Source: an uncultured Roseovarius sp. (GTDB taxonomy: Bacteria > Pseudomonadota > Alphaproteobacteria > Rhodobacterales > Rhodobacteraceae). Taken from it: a stretch of DNA of 64,000 bases. How positions within the stretch are numbered: position 1 is the stretch's first letter; each line of letters starts with the position of its first letter. Location: NCBI GenBank assembly GCA_951812895.1, contig OX638333.1:3018001-3082000 (forward strand), written 5' to 3'. The notes beneath the pieces are model-generated. The model was not told the origin of the DNA. It searched no databases and was given only the letters and a program-made list of their open reading frames with translations. Positions 1-8,675 of this stretch are shown here, one piece after another. The translations under genes and the position numbers were made by a program.

Positions 1-646
1 CATTCATCTGCTTGCGCAGCTTAACCCGCCATTCGGTGACCTTGAAGGTAAAGGTGACATAGGCGGCGATCACGCCAACCACGACTGCCAGATACCAGAT
101 ATCAAACAGTGTCCACAGCACGATCCCGATCAGCAACAGCTCAAGGATCAGTGGCCCGATAGAGAACAGAAGGAAGCGAAGCAGGAATTCGACACCTTTG
201 ACACCACGTTCGATTATCCGGCTCAAACCGCCTGTCTTGCGGGTGATGTGATACCGCATGGACATGGAATGTATATGGGTAAAGGTTTCGCGCGCCAGCT
301 GGCGCAAGGCCCGTTGTGCTACGCGCGCGAAAATCACATCGCGCAGCTGTTGAAAACCAACATTCATCAGACGCGCAAGTCCATATGCCACGGTCAGGCC
401 AACCGCCCCGGCACCCAGCATCCAAGCCGCATCGCGGCCATCGCCCGCCAACGCATCAACGGCGCCTTTGTAAAACAGCGGTGTACCCACGGCGATCAGT
501 TTTGCCAGAAACAGCGCGATGATCGCAAGGATGACACGTTGTTTGACCCACAGCTGCCCGCGCGGCCACAGATAGGGCGCGACCCGGCGGATGGTGCGCC
601 AGCCGTTTTGGGGCATTTCCGTTGTGGTCAGTTGTCTTCGGCGCAT
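1..646 (-). CDS. Atm1-type ABC exporter, N-terminal membrane part (partial)
   Basis: The reading frame stays open to the left edge, so only about 215 N-terminal residues are present and the nucleotide-binding domain lies outside. Translation from the ATG at 646 starts MRRRQLTTTEMP and shows several hydrophobic segments (around residues 38-60, 75-92, 155-175 and 180-200). A stretch reading MRYHITRKTGGLSRIIERG follows the second pair of helices. This TGGLSRIIERG-type segment is typical of the Atm1/HMT1 half-transporter family, which exports glutathione-linked compounds or heavy-metal complexes across the inner membrane. The family call rests on recalled similarity. The start could lie a few codons further upstream, because that frame is also open. 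Confidence 0.82.
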   Translation of the reverse strand, partial: MRRRQLTTTEMPQNGWRTIRRVAPYLWPRGQLWVKQRVILAIIALFLAKLIAVGTPLFYKGAVDALAGDGRDAAWMLGAGAVGLTVAYGLARLMNVGFQQLRDVIFARVAQRALRQLARETFTHIHSMSMRYHITRKTGGLSRIIERGVKGVEFLLRFLLFSIGPLILELLLIGIVLWTLFDIWYLAVVVGVIAAYVTFTFKVTEWRVKLRKQMN

Positions 647-736
647 CCGGGGGTCTTTGCTAATGTTACCTGCGCACAGAGATAGGGTGCACGACTGGCA
701 AAGACCAGAGCGGTTGAACGGGCAATACCTGCGACT

Positions 737-2095
737 CTATTGTGGAATACTGAACACCTGACCGGGATAGATCAGGTCTGGATTGCGGATCCGGTCTCGA
801 TTGGCCTCGAATATGCGCACGTAAAGCGGGCCTTCGCCGTAGTTTTCGCGCGAAATGGCCCAAAGCGAATTGCCGGGCTGCACGGTGACAGCGCGCACTT
901 TGCCGGGTTGATCCTCCTGCGACTGCAGGATCTCTTCATCTTCGCGCTTGAACGGGGTTTCAACGCGGGACGTGACATTGCCCTCGGTGTCGACCTCGTC
1001 AATGCGCAGGGTGTAGACGCCTGTGTCGACCTCTGGCAATTCAGATGTCCAGCTGCCACCGGGTTCGATGCGTGAGCTGGTGATCGGGGCATTGTCCAGA
1101 TAGACCCGGACAAATGCTTCGCCACGGCCACGACCGGAAAGCTGAACCTCGCCTTCGTCTGAATAGGTAATTGCATCAAGTGCCACCACCGACATCACAT
1201 CCGGTGCGGCATCGGATGTTGCGGGTTGAAGCACACGGACACCTGTTTCATTAGACAAAAGCACAACTTGTGAACTGGTCGTTTCTTCGACTTCGGCGAA
1301 TGTTTCAGGCTCAGAAACCGCTTCGGGAGCGGCAATGGCTTCGGGTTCTGCAGCCGTTTCGGGTTCAACGATGGCTTCAATCTCTGTCGTGTCTGGTTCC
1401 AGAGAAGCAACTTCGAGATCAGCAATTTCTGGTTCCGCGGATTCGGTTTCCACCACCTCAGGCTCAGCTATTTCGGTGATTGCTTCTTCAACAACAGTCT
1501 CGTCCAGTGCGGCGATTACGGTTTCGGTTTCAACCGGTTCTTCTTCAGCGACCGTTGCGACGACCGGGGCAATAATGATCTCGTCCTTGGACACCACACT
1601 TTTGCCGGAGTCGGGTGATGTCATCTTGAGCGACAGAACACGTGGCTGGTCACTTTGCTTTACATCCAGAAACTGGGCAAATTCACCGTTTGCTTCGGGC
1701 TGGAACGTGGCCAGCACCATCGTGTCGATCAGGATAGAGGTGTCCCAGCCCGGAGTGGCCTTGCCCGACACCAGCATTTGTCCGTTTGGTTCCAGACGAA
1801 AAGTGCTGATTGAGGGCGGTTCCGGCAGCACGGTTTGTGCCGTTTCGGGTTCCGGGCTGGTCTCAACTTCGGCTACCTCGGGCGTTTCCGGTTGTTCAGG
1901 TGACTGAGAGATATCCGGTGTGGTTTCAACCACTTCTGGCGTGGTTTCCGGTGCGACCTGTACCACAGGTTCCGGTTCTGGTGCATCCGGTGTGAAAACC
2001 CCGGCGACATACAGCCCGCCACCCACAACTGCCGCTGCAGCTGCAGCCGTGATGCCAAGGGTTTGACCCCCTGCAAGTCCCGCCAGTTTGCTCAT
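737..2095 (-). CDS. Membrane-anchored LysM domain protein with acidic linker
   Basis: This 452-residue protein starts at the ATG at 2095, preceded by a GGAAGGAAA ribosome-binding site; a longer frame upstream lacks such a site. Residues about 11-33 form an Ala/Gly/Val-rich membrane anchor. It is followed by a very long Glu/Pro/Val/Thr-rich, low-complexity region (about 35-115 and 185-270). The C-terminal 50 residues are a LysM fold (PGNSLWAISRENYGEG ... NPDLIYPGQVFSIP), which binds peptidoglycan. The segment just before it looks like an Ig-like or adhesion fold. The protein probably spans the periplasm from the inner membrane to the cell wall. No enzymatic domain is visible. It stands alone between an exporter and a divergent LOG-family gene. 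Confidence 0.85.
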   Translation of the reverse strand: MSKLAGLAGGQTLGITAAAAAAVVGGGLYVAGVFTPDAPEPEPVVQVAPETTPEVVETTPDISQSPEQPETPEVAEVETSPEPETAQTVLPEPPSISTFRLEPNGQMLVSGKATPGWDTSILIDTMVLATFQPEANGEFAQFLDVKQSDQPRVLSLKMTSPDSGKSVVSKDEIIIAPVVATVAEEEPVETETVIAALDETVVEEAITEIAEPEVVETESAEPEIADLEVASLEPDTTEIEAIVEPETAAEPEAIAAPEAVSEPETFAEVEETTSSQVVLLSNETGVRVLQPATSDAAPDVMSVVALDAITYSDEGEVQLSGRGRGEAFVRVYLDNAPITSSRIEPGGSWTSELPEVDTGVYTLRIDEVDTEGNVTSRVETPFKREDEEILQSQEDQPGKVRAVTVQPGNSLWAISRENYGEGPLYVRIFEANRDRIRNPDLIYPGQVFSIPQ

Positions 2096-2198
2096 TCGTT
2101 TCCTTCCACCCGTATCGTTACAAGCAGTACGGTTGCCGGACCATATCAGCAAGGCTATCAAGGGTCAAAACAACCCTTTGCCATGGCGGTGTGATCAA

Positions 2199-2750
2199 AT
2201 GACAGCGATTTCTGTATGTGTCTTTTGTGGTGCGCGGCCGGGGAATTCACCGAAATATTCGGCCGCCGCGACCGAATTCGGCACAATGTTGGCAGAGCAG
2301 GGCATGCGACTGGTGTATGGTGCAGGCGACGTAGGGCTGATGGGGGATGTGGCCCGTGCAGCCCAAGCGGCAGGCGGAGAGACCTTTGGCGTTATCCCCG
2401 AACATCTGGTGCGGTGGGAAGTGGGGAAAACCGATCTGACCAGTTATGTGATCACAGAAACCATGCATGAGCGCAAAAAGGTGATGTTCATGAACTGCGA
2501 CGCGATCGTGGTGCTGCCGGGCGGCGCGGGATCACTGGATGAGTTTTTCGAAGTGCTGACCTGGCGCCAGATCGGCTTGCATGAAAAGCCGGTGATTGTG
2601 CTGAACATAGATGGATATTGGGACAAGTTGATCGAATTGCTGGATCATGTGATTGAACAGGGTTTTGCGGATGCGTCTCTGCGAAAGTTCGTGAGCGTGG
2701 TATCATGCGCAGAACAGGCGATTGGATCTGTGCACGAGGCGTTAGGCTAG
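2199..2750 (+). CDS. LOG family protein (putative nucleotide 5'-monophosphate phosphoribohydrolase)
   Basis: A 183-residue Rossmann-like protein of the LOG / TIGR00730 family, once called lysine decarboxylase-like. Family members hydrolyse cytokinin riboside 5'-monophosphates or related nucleotides to free base and ribose phosphate. Visible marks are the N-terminal ISVCVFCGARPG strand and loop, YGAGDVGLMG at 40-49, the MHERK segment at 89-93 and the PGGAGSLDE catalytic loop at 108-115. The usual motif is PGGxGTxxE; here Ser replaces Thr, a conservative change. The ATG at 2199 is chosen because the family begins almost exactly there; the open frame upstream (from 2088) encodes no recognisable sequence. 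Confidence 0.88.
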   Translation: MTAISVCVFCGARPGNSPKYSAAATEFGTMLAEQGMRLVYGAGDVGLMGDVARAAQAAGGETFGVIPEHLVRWEVGKTDLTSYVITETMHERKKVMFMNCDAIVVLPGGAGSLDEFFEVLTWRQIGLHEKPVIVLNIDGYWDKLIELLDHVIEQGFADASLRKFVSVVSCAEQAIGSVHEALG

Positions 2751-3102
2751 AATTTCATCCATCTAGCCTGCTTAATCCGCAACACTGGCCCGTAGCGAAC
2801 ATGTAAATCGACTGAACCAGCCGCGTGGTCTTCAGGCTGCGGAGTGGTGCCCAACACTGATGCGGTGCGCTTTATCGCAGCAATATTCGTATGACCTGCA
2901 TGTGTTGTGCTTGCGTTAGCCAATCGCCAGTCCGGGGGGTGGCCTGGCGATCGCGCGGCGGGCTTCGCCCTTGATTCCGCGCGAATGAGAAATCTTCAAA
3001 AGGCAGCAATGGGCTATTGGTTGATCTGATTCATTTTTTCAGGATGGAACTGTATAATCCCTAATTCCAAATCGGTCTCCGAATGACGCGTAAAACAATA
3101 CA
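2751..3102. other. Gene-free stretch containing one REP-like palindrome
   Basis: No plausible coding frame with a ribosome-binding site is seen between the LOG gene and the sodB terminator. The only structured sequence is the palindromic element at 2922-2970, listed separately. The rest is unremarkable, with a short A/T-rich part around 3025-3065. Confidence 0.5.
2922..2970 (-). repeat. REP-like extragenic palindrome, copy 1
   Basis: ATCGCCAG at 2923-2930 pairs perfectly with CTGGCGAT at 2944-2951 around a 13-base loop. It is followed by a small GGGC/GCCC hairpin (2960-2963 with 2967-2970). Read on the minus strand, the block matches the element at 51843-51893 almost base for base in its conserved parts: a GGCGnAGCCCGCCGCGC block, then ATCGCCAG, a variable loop and CTGGCGATT. 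Both copies are intergenic, as expected of a REP/extragenic palindrome family. Confidence 0.6.
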
Positions 3103-3134
3103 AAAGCCCGCGGGTTGGGAAACCAGCGGGCTTT
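3103..3134 (-). terminator. Intrinsic terminator of sodB
   Basis: AAAGCCCGC at 3103-3111 pairs with GCGGGCTTT at 3126-3134 in a 9-bp perfect stem with a 14-base loop. It lies 22 bases after the sodB stop codon. On the minus strand the stem ends in TTT followed by TGTATTG, a weak U-tract. Confidence 0.8.
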
Positions 3135-3156
3135 GATTATTCTGGCGTGGCAAAAA

Positions 3157-3756
3157 TCAGAGGCGTGACGCCACGTTTTCCCAGTTCACCAGATTGTCGA
3201 GGAAGTTGGTGAGGTAAGCCGGACGCTTGTTGCGGAAGTCGATGTAATAGGAATGTTCCCACACATCGCAGCCCAGAAGAGCAGTCTGACCAAAGCAGAG
3301 CGGGTTCACACCGTTTTCGGTTTTGGTCACCGCAAGTGAACCATCGGCATTTTTCACAAGCCAGCACCATCCGGAACCGAACTGTCCTGCGCCTGCTGCT
3401 GAAAACTGGGATTTGAATTCGTCGACAGAGCCGAAAGATTCGGTGATTGCCGTTTCCAAATCTCCTGGCATGCCACCGCCGCCGGGGCCCATCATTTCCC
3501 AGAACTGGTTGTGGTTCCAAAGCTGGCTGATGTTGTTGAAGATACCGTTTTGCGCCACGGCACTTGCATCGTATGTGCCGGTAATGATCTCTTCCATCGA
3601 CTTCGATTCCCACTCGGTCCCGGCAATCAGATTGTTGCCGTTGGTGACATAGGCGTTGTGGTGAAGGTCGTGGTGATATTCCAGCGTTTCCGCTGACATG
3701 CCATGCGCGGCAAGCGCGTCGTGAGCATAAGGAAGATCGGGAAGTTCAAAAGCCAT
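3157..3756 (-). CDS. sodB: Superoxide dismutase, Fe type
   Basis: This 199-residue enzyme dismutates superoxide to oxygen and hydrogen peroxide, in the cytoplasm. Metal ligands are visible at His28 (YHHDLHH), His81 (WNHNQFW), Asp163 and His167 (DVWEHSYY). Gln77 within SQLWNH, four residues before the second ligand, is the placement typical of iron rather than manganese enzymes. Length and C-terminus (YLTNFLDNLVNWENV) fit the family. The ATG at 3756 has an AGGGGG Shine-Dalgarno sequence; the frame extends upstream but the family starts here. It is transcribed alone and ends at a clear terminator. Confidence 0.95.
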   Translation of the reverse strand: MAFELPDLPYAHDALAAHGMSAETLEYHHDLHHNAYVTNGNNLIAGTEWESKSMEEIITGTYDASAVAQNGIFNNISQLWNHNQFWEMMGPGGGGMPGDLETAITESFGSVDEFKSQFSAAGAGQFGSGWCWLVKNADGSLAVTKTENGVNPLCFGQTALLGCDVWEHSYYIDFRNKRPAYLTNFLDNLVNWENVASRL

Positions 3757-3928
3757 GTGGGGCCCCCTGTTCGTTGTCGCATATCCTGATGGCCCTACAT
3801 GGTCGTCTTGTGGGGCCAAGGTCAAGAGCAATGCGCCCGGCATCGCCGAATACACACCGGAATAGCGCGCCCCTTGGCAGGGCCGGGGTGCTGGGGTAAG
3901 AGAGGCAAAACATCTATGAGGCGCAAGC

Positions 3929-4594
3929 GTGAGCGATACAGACAGTTTTATTGAAGAGGTCTCGGAAGAGGTCCGTCGGGATCGCCTTTACCGGATCTTC
4001 CGCCGTTATGGCTGGATTGCGATTCTGGCCGTGTTGTTGCTTGTAGGTGGTACGGCGTGGAATGAATGGCGCAAAGCGTCTGAACGCGCCTCGGCGCAGG
4101 CGTTCGGAGATTCAGTACTGGCCGCGCTTGAACAGGAAGACCGCGCTGACCGGGCTGATGCATTGGCCGCCATCACACCGCTGGAGCCTGCGGGTCAGGT
4201 AGTGGTTGATCTGCTGGCCGCTGGTGAAATGGGGACAGAGCGCCCTGAGGAAGCTGCAACACGGCTGTTTGCTCTGGCCGACAATGCAGATGTTCCGGTG
4301 GTATACCGCCGGTTGGCCACACTCAAAGCCGTGATGATTCCCAATGGCGGGCTTACGGCAGAGGATCGCCGCACCCGGCTTGAAGGTTTGGTGCCGGTGG
4401 GCGGGATGACCCGTCTGTTGGCTGAGGAACAGCTGGCCATGCTGGAGATTGAGACTGGCGCAATTGACGATGCCATTTCGCGACTGCGGCGGATAGAAGA
4501 GGATGCAGAGGCAACAGCGGGCTTGCGCCGCCGCGCTTCTGAGTTGATTGTAGCCCTGGGCGGAGACGCTGAAACAGACGGCCAGGACGGTTGA
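3929..4594 (+). CDS. YfgM-like tetratricopeptide membrane protein
   Basis: The 221-residue protein uses a GTG start (AGGCGC ribosome-binding site). A basic N-terminal region (RRDRLYRIFRRYG) precedes one membrane segment at about residues 27-45. The remainder is an alanine-rich helical periplasmic domain of TPR_21 type. In Escherichia coli the equivalent, YfgM, joins the SecYEG translocon and periplasmic chaperones, and its gene also sits directly before bamB and der, as here. Sequence similarity to YfgM is weak to the eye, so the assignment leans on topology, length and this conserved order. Confidence 0.75.
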   Translation: MSDTDSFIEEVSEEVRRDRLYRIFRRYGWIAILAVLLLVGGTAWNEWRKASERASAQAFGDSVLAALEQEDRADRADALAAITPLEPAGQVVVDLLAAGEMGTERPEEAATRLFALADNADVPVVYRRLATLKAVMIPNGGLTAEDRRTRLEGLVPVGGMTRLLAEEQLAMLEIETGAIDDAISRLRRIEEDAEATAGLRRRASELIVALGGDAETDGQDG

Positions 4595-4654
4595 AAAGCG
4601 ATTGGGGTCGGTTAAGTCTGACCTGAGAAGAACGCAAAAGCGGGGGCAAGAGCA

Positions 4655-5986
4655 TTGAAACCAGTTGGATTTCTGCTGAGCTTGGTGGGCATCGGCCTTC
4701 TGTCGGCCTGTGAAAAGGATGATCCGGTCTTGCCGGGTAAGCGCGAAGATATTCGCGCGGTGCTGAGCGCGGATGCCGGGGAAACTGCAATTGCCACCGA
4801 TGCCGAACCTGAAACCATACCACCGCTTGAGCTGGCAGCGACAAGTGCCAACGCAGAGTGGAGCCAAAGCATTGCCACACCGGCGACCCGTACCGATCAC
4901 CCTGCATTGGGGGCTGCACCCCAACTGATCTGGTCAGTGAATATTGGCGCCGGTGATGGCAAGCGGAACCGGATCACGGCCGATCCTGTTGTGGCCGGTG
5001 GTCAGATTTTTACCCTGGATGCTCAGGCCCGTGTGAGTGCTGTGTCCACCAGCGGGGCTGTGGTCTGGACCCGTGACCTGACCCCGCCCAATGATGGTGC
5101 TGACGATGGCAGCGGCGGCGGTTTGGCCTATGACAATGGCCGGATTTATGTCTCATCCGGCTTTGGCTACATGGTCGCGCTGGATGCGGCCACCGGCGAA
5201 GAAATCTGGAGCCAGAACCTGCGCACCACCGGTACCGGTAGCCCGAGTGTATCGGGTGAGCTGGTCTATGTCGTCTCCGGGGACGAGGTTGCCTGGGCGC
5301 TGGAGACCAAGAATGGCCGCATTCGCTGGCAGCTGTCTGCCACACCAGACATCAACAACGTCTTTGGCGCACCAGCACCTGCTATTTCGGACAAATACGT
5401 GATTTTTGCCTTTGGCTCGGGCGAAGTGCAGGGCGCGTTCCGTAAAGGTGGCCTGCGCCGTTGGGATGCTCAGATTGCCGGACAACGCGCTGGATTTTCC
5501 GGCGCGCGAGTTGCGGACATTACCAGTGATCCGGTGATTTCTGGTGACCGGGTTTATATCGGGAGCCATTCAGGGCGGACTGTCGCCCTTGGCCTTGGCA
5601 ATGGCGATCGGCTTTGGACTGCCCCCGATGGTCCGTTGAATCCCATCTGGCCAGCGGGTGATTCGATCTTCCTGGTATCCGACCGGAATGAGCTTTTGCG
5701 CCTTTCTGCCGAGGATGGCAGCCGCATCTGGGGTCGTGCACTGCCGTTTTTCACCAAGGACAAACCAAAGCGCCAGAATGAGATTTTTGCCCATCACGGG
5801 CCTATCATTGCCGGCGGACGTCTTATCGTGGCCTCTAATGACGGGCTTTTGCGGTATTTTGATCCCACAACGGGCGATCCTTTAGGTGAAACCGCATTGC
5901 CGGGTGGGGCCACAACCAACCCTGTAGTGGCGGGCAATACGCTCTATGTGGTGTCCACAAACGGTCAGTTGCTGGCTTTCCGTTAA
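4655..5986 (+). CDS. bamB: Outer membrane assembly lipoprotein BamB (PQQ beta-propeller)
   Basis: A 443-residue lipoprotein with a TTG start. The signal peptide ends in a lipobox, LLSAC, at about residues 15-19. After a 60-residue linker the protein is an eight-bladed propeller made of PQQ-type repeats such as VALDAATGEEIWSQ, WALETKNGRIRWQ and LLRLSAEDGSRIWG. BamB helps the BAM complex insert beta-barrel proteins into the outer membrane. It lies 60 bases after the YfgM-like gene and 49 bases before der, an order kept across many proteobacteria. Confidence 0.9.
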   Translation: MKPVGFLLSLVGIGLLSACEKDDPVLPGKREDIRAVLSADAGETAIATDAEPETIPPLELAATSANAEWSQSIATPATRTDHPALGAAPQLIWSVNIGAGDGKRNRITADPVVAGGQIFTLDAQARVSAVSTSGAVVWTRDLTPPNDGADDGSGGGLAYDNGRIYVSSGFGYMVALDAATGEEIWSQNLRTTGTGSPSVSGELVYVVSGDEVAWALETKNGRIRWQLSATPDINNVFGAPAPAISDKYVIFAFGSGEVQGAFRKGGLRRWDAQIAGQRAGFSGARVADITSDPVISGDRVYIGSHSGRTVALGLGNGDRLWTAPDGPLNPIWPAGDSIFLVSDRNELLRLSAEDGSRIWGRALPFFTKDKPKRQNEIFAHHGPIIAGGRLIVASNDGLLRYFDPTTGDPLGETALPGGATTNPVVAGNTLYVVSTNGQLLAFR

Positions 5987-6035
5987 GCGCGTGATGCTAT
6001 AACAGGGCGGTCTGATCCATCCTGGGACCTGAAAG

Positions 6036-7490
6036 ATGACCTTCACCCTTGCCATCGTGGGCCGCCCGAATGTGGGCAAATCCACGCTGTTCAACCGCCT
6101 TGTCGGCAAACGTCTGGCCCTTGTAGATGACCAGCCGGGCGTGACGCGTGACCTGCGCGAAGGCGAGGGTAAGCTGGGGGATCTGCGGTTCACCGTGATT
6201 GATACCGCGGGTCTGGAAGAAGTGACCGACGATTCTCTGCAGGGCCGGATGCGGCGCCTGACCGAGCGGGCCGTGGATATGGCCGATGTCTGCCTGTTCA
6301 TGATTGATGCTCGGGCAGGGGTTACACCCACAGATGAAATCTTTGCTGATATCCTGCGCAAACGAGCCGATCACGTCATTCTGGCTGCGAACAAATCTGA
6401 AGGTTCTGCCGCAGATGCCGGGAATTACGAGGCATATGGCTTGGGGCTGGGCGAACCTGTGCGCCTCTCTGCGGAACACGGCGAGGGGATGAACGAGCTT
6501 TATTCGCAGCTCATGCCGCTGGCAGATCAGTTTGCAGAGCGTGCCGCCGAGGATACGCCCGACACAGATGTGGTCATTGACGAAGATGCCGGGGAAGAGG
6601 CCCACAGACCGACAGCAGCCAGACCGCTTCAGGTGGCTGTCGTTGGCCGGCCCAATGCGGGCAAATCCACGCTGATCAATAAAATTCTGGGCGAGGACCG
6701 GCTTTTGACCGGGCCCGAGGCCGGAATCACCCGTGATGCAATTTCACTGCGGACCGACTGGGACGGTCTGCCGATGCGGATTTTTGATACGGCCGGTATG
6801 CGCAAAAAGGCCAAGGTGCAGGACAAGGTTGAAAAACTGTCGGTATCGGACGGGTTGCGCGCGGTGAAATTTGCCGAGGTGGTTGTCGTTCTGCTGGATG
6901 CTGAAATCCCCTTTGAACAGCAAGATCTGCGCATTGCCGATCTCGCTGAGCGTGAAGGCCGCGCCGTGGTTGTGGCGGTCAACAAGTGGGATATCGAAAC
7001 CGAAAAACAGCAGAAACTACGCGATCTGAAGGAATCCTTTGAACGGTTGTTACCGCAGCTGCGCGGTGCGCCGCTGGTGACGGTTTCTGCCAAGACGGGC
7101 CGCGGTCTCGACCGACTGCATGCCGCACTGGAAAAGGCGCATGATGTGTGGAACCGCCGGGTAACAACGGCACAGCTTAACCGTTGGTTGACCGGTATGC
7201 TAGAAGCACACCCGCCCCCGGCGCCGGGTGGGCGGCGGATCAAACTGCGCTATATGACGCAGGCCAAGACCCGGCCACCAGGGTTTGTTGTGATGTGTTC
7301 ACACCCGGATAAAATGCCTGACAGCTATACGCGCTATCTGGTCAATGGATTGCGTACTGATTTTGATATGCCAGGCACCCCGATTCGCCTGCATCTGCGA
7401 TCTCAGTCGGACAAAAACCCCTATAAAGGCCGAAAAAAAGCAGGGCCATCCAAGCTGCGAAAACATCTGGAAGCGAAATCGCGCAAATAG
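6036..7490 (+). CDS. der: GTPase Der (EngA), ribosome assembly
   Basis: A 484-residue protein with the double GTPase architecture unique to Der. The first P-loop (GRPNVGKST) is at residues 9-17, with a DTAG switch near residue 55. The second P-loop (GRPNAGKST) is near residue 204, with its own [11 protein letters not shown] segment and an NKWD base-recognition motif. A C-terminal KH-like domain (about 385-470) follows. Der acts in late assembly of the 50S subunit. The C-terminal Lys/Arg-rich tail ([18 protein letters not shown]) is usual. The gene follows bamB and is likely cotranscribed with it. Confidence 0.96.
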   Translation: MTFTLAIVGRPNVGKSTLFNRLVGKRLALVDDQPGVTRDLREGEGKLGDLRFTVIDTAGLEEVTDDSLQGRMRRLTERAVDMADVCLFMIDARAGVTPTDEIFADILRKRADHVILAANKSEGSAADAGNYEAYGLGLGEPVRLSAEHGEGMNELYSQLMPLADQFAERAAEDTPDTDVVIDEDAGEEAHRPTAARPLQVAVVGRPNAGKSTLINKILGEDRLLTGPEAGITRDAISLRTDWDGLPMRIFDTAGMRKKAKVQDKVEKLSVSDGLRAVKFAEVVVVLLDAEIPFEQQDLRIADLAEREGRAVVVAVNKWDIETEKQQKLRDLKESFERLLPQLRGAPLVTVSAKTGRGLDRLHAALEKAHDVWNRRVTTAQLNRWLTGMLEAHPPPAPGGRRIKLRYMTQAKTRPPGFVVMCSHPDKMPDSYTRYLVNGLRTDFDMPGTPIRLHLRSQSDKNPYKGRKKAGPSKLRKHLEAKSRK

Positions 7491-7601
7491 GTAATTGGGC
7501 GGGATTCGGCACAATTTTGCGGCTAACCCTTGCCAAACCCATAAGAAATTTTCCATTCTGTCAGAGGTGGGCCGCTGCTGGCCGCTGCCAGAGCCAGAAA
7601 A

Positions 7602-8591
7602 ATGACGACGATACGTGAGTTTACAAAACGCTATACGATGAAAAGCGATCCGCTTGGCGGCCTGAGCTTTCTGGGTACGTTTGTCGTCTATTTCGCGGCA
7701 CTGTTGCTGGGTGCCAGCTATGCGAGCGCTTGGTATCTGGCGGCTCCTTTTGTGGTGATCCTCGCCTTTGCGTCGGTTCGGCTCTATGTGCTGCAACATG
7801 ATTGCGGGCATCATTCGCTGTTTACCAAGGTATGGGCGAATGAAGCGGCGGGTTATATCCTGTCCATCTTTTCGCTGACGCCGTACCGGGTGATGCAGTA
7901 CAACCACAACCAGCATCACGCCTATCTTGGCAATCTCGAACATCGTGAAACCACCGAGGTGTTCACGATGACCCTGCGGGAATGGCAAGATGGGTCGACA
8001 TGGACACGTCTGTGGTACCGCATATATCGCAATCCGGTGGTGATGTTGTCACTGGGCGGAATTTTCACCTATTTCATCGCCTATCGCTGGCCACGCAATA
8101 CGCTGAAGGTCGGGGTGTGGGGGGTGCTGGCACATAATGTGCTGATTTTTGGCTATGTCGCGCTGATCTACACCACATTGGGCTGGGCCGGGGTTGCGAT
8201 CTGGGGATTGAGTGGGATTCTGGCGGGTGTGATCGGGGTGTTTCTGGTCTATCTCCAGCATAATTTCGAAGAAACCTATTGGGACCGAAAGCCAGACCTT
8301 GATTTTCGAAAGGCGGCGTTAGAGGGGTCATCCTCGCTGGATCTCGGGCATTGGTGGGACATAGGCACCGGCAATATCGCCTATCATGATTTACACCATT
8401 ATAATCCGTCGATCCCCTCCTATCGGTTACGCTATTGCCAGAACGCGCTGCCGGAGCACCTGAAATCCCATGATGTGATCCGTTGGAGTGAGGCGCTGGC
8501 AAGCTTTAGGCTCAGGCTTTGGGATGAAGAGGCCGGGCGATTGGTCCCCTTCCCGAAAGAACAGACCAAGGCGGCGATCCCAGCGGAATAA
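7602..8591 (+). CDS. Membrane fatty acid desaturase
   Basis: A 329-residue integral membrane di-iron enzyme of the FADS family. All three histidine boxes are present: HDCGHH at about residues 66-71, HNQHH at about 102-106 and HDLHH at about 262-266. Four hydrophobic segments (around 25-60 and 145-215) give the usual hairpin topology. It probably introduces a cis double bond into a phospholipid acyl chain, altering membrane fluidity. The substrate and position (delta-9 or delta-12) cannot be read from sequence. It stands alone after der and converges on the Rieske gene. Confidence 0.87.
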   Translation: MTTIREFTKRYTMKSDPLGGLSFLGTFVVYFAALLLGASYASAWYLAAPFVVILAFASVRLYVLQHDCGHHSLFTKVWANEAAGYILSIFSLTPYRVMQYNHNQHHAYLGNLEHRETTEVFTMTLREWQDGSTWTRLWYRIYRNPVVMLSLGGIFTYFIAYRWPRNTLKVGVWGVLAHNVLIFGYVALIYTTLGWAGVAIWGLSGILAGVIGVFLVYLQHNFEETYWDRKPDLDFRKAALEGSSSLDLGHWWDIGTGNIAYHDLHHYNPSIPSYRLRYCQNALPEHLKSHDVIRWSEALASFRLRLWDEEAGRLVPFPKEQTKAAIPAE

Positions 8592-8675
8592 CCTGTTCCT
8601 GTTTGATGCCGCCGGATATGGGTATTTTTGAGCAAGAAAGAAGCCGCATGGATTGAGAGTTCTATTTGGGCAGCC

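Noticed and set aside
1335-1907. Long plus-strand frame opposite the LysM protein
   Set aside because: Its Ser/Thr/Val low complexity mirrors the acidic linker on the other strand.
7299-7988. Long minus-strand frame opposite der and the desaturase
   Set aside because: It spans two well-supported genes on the other strand and has no family features.
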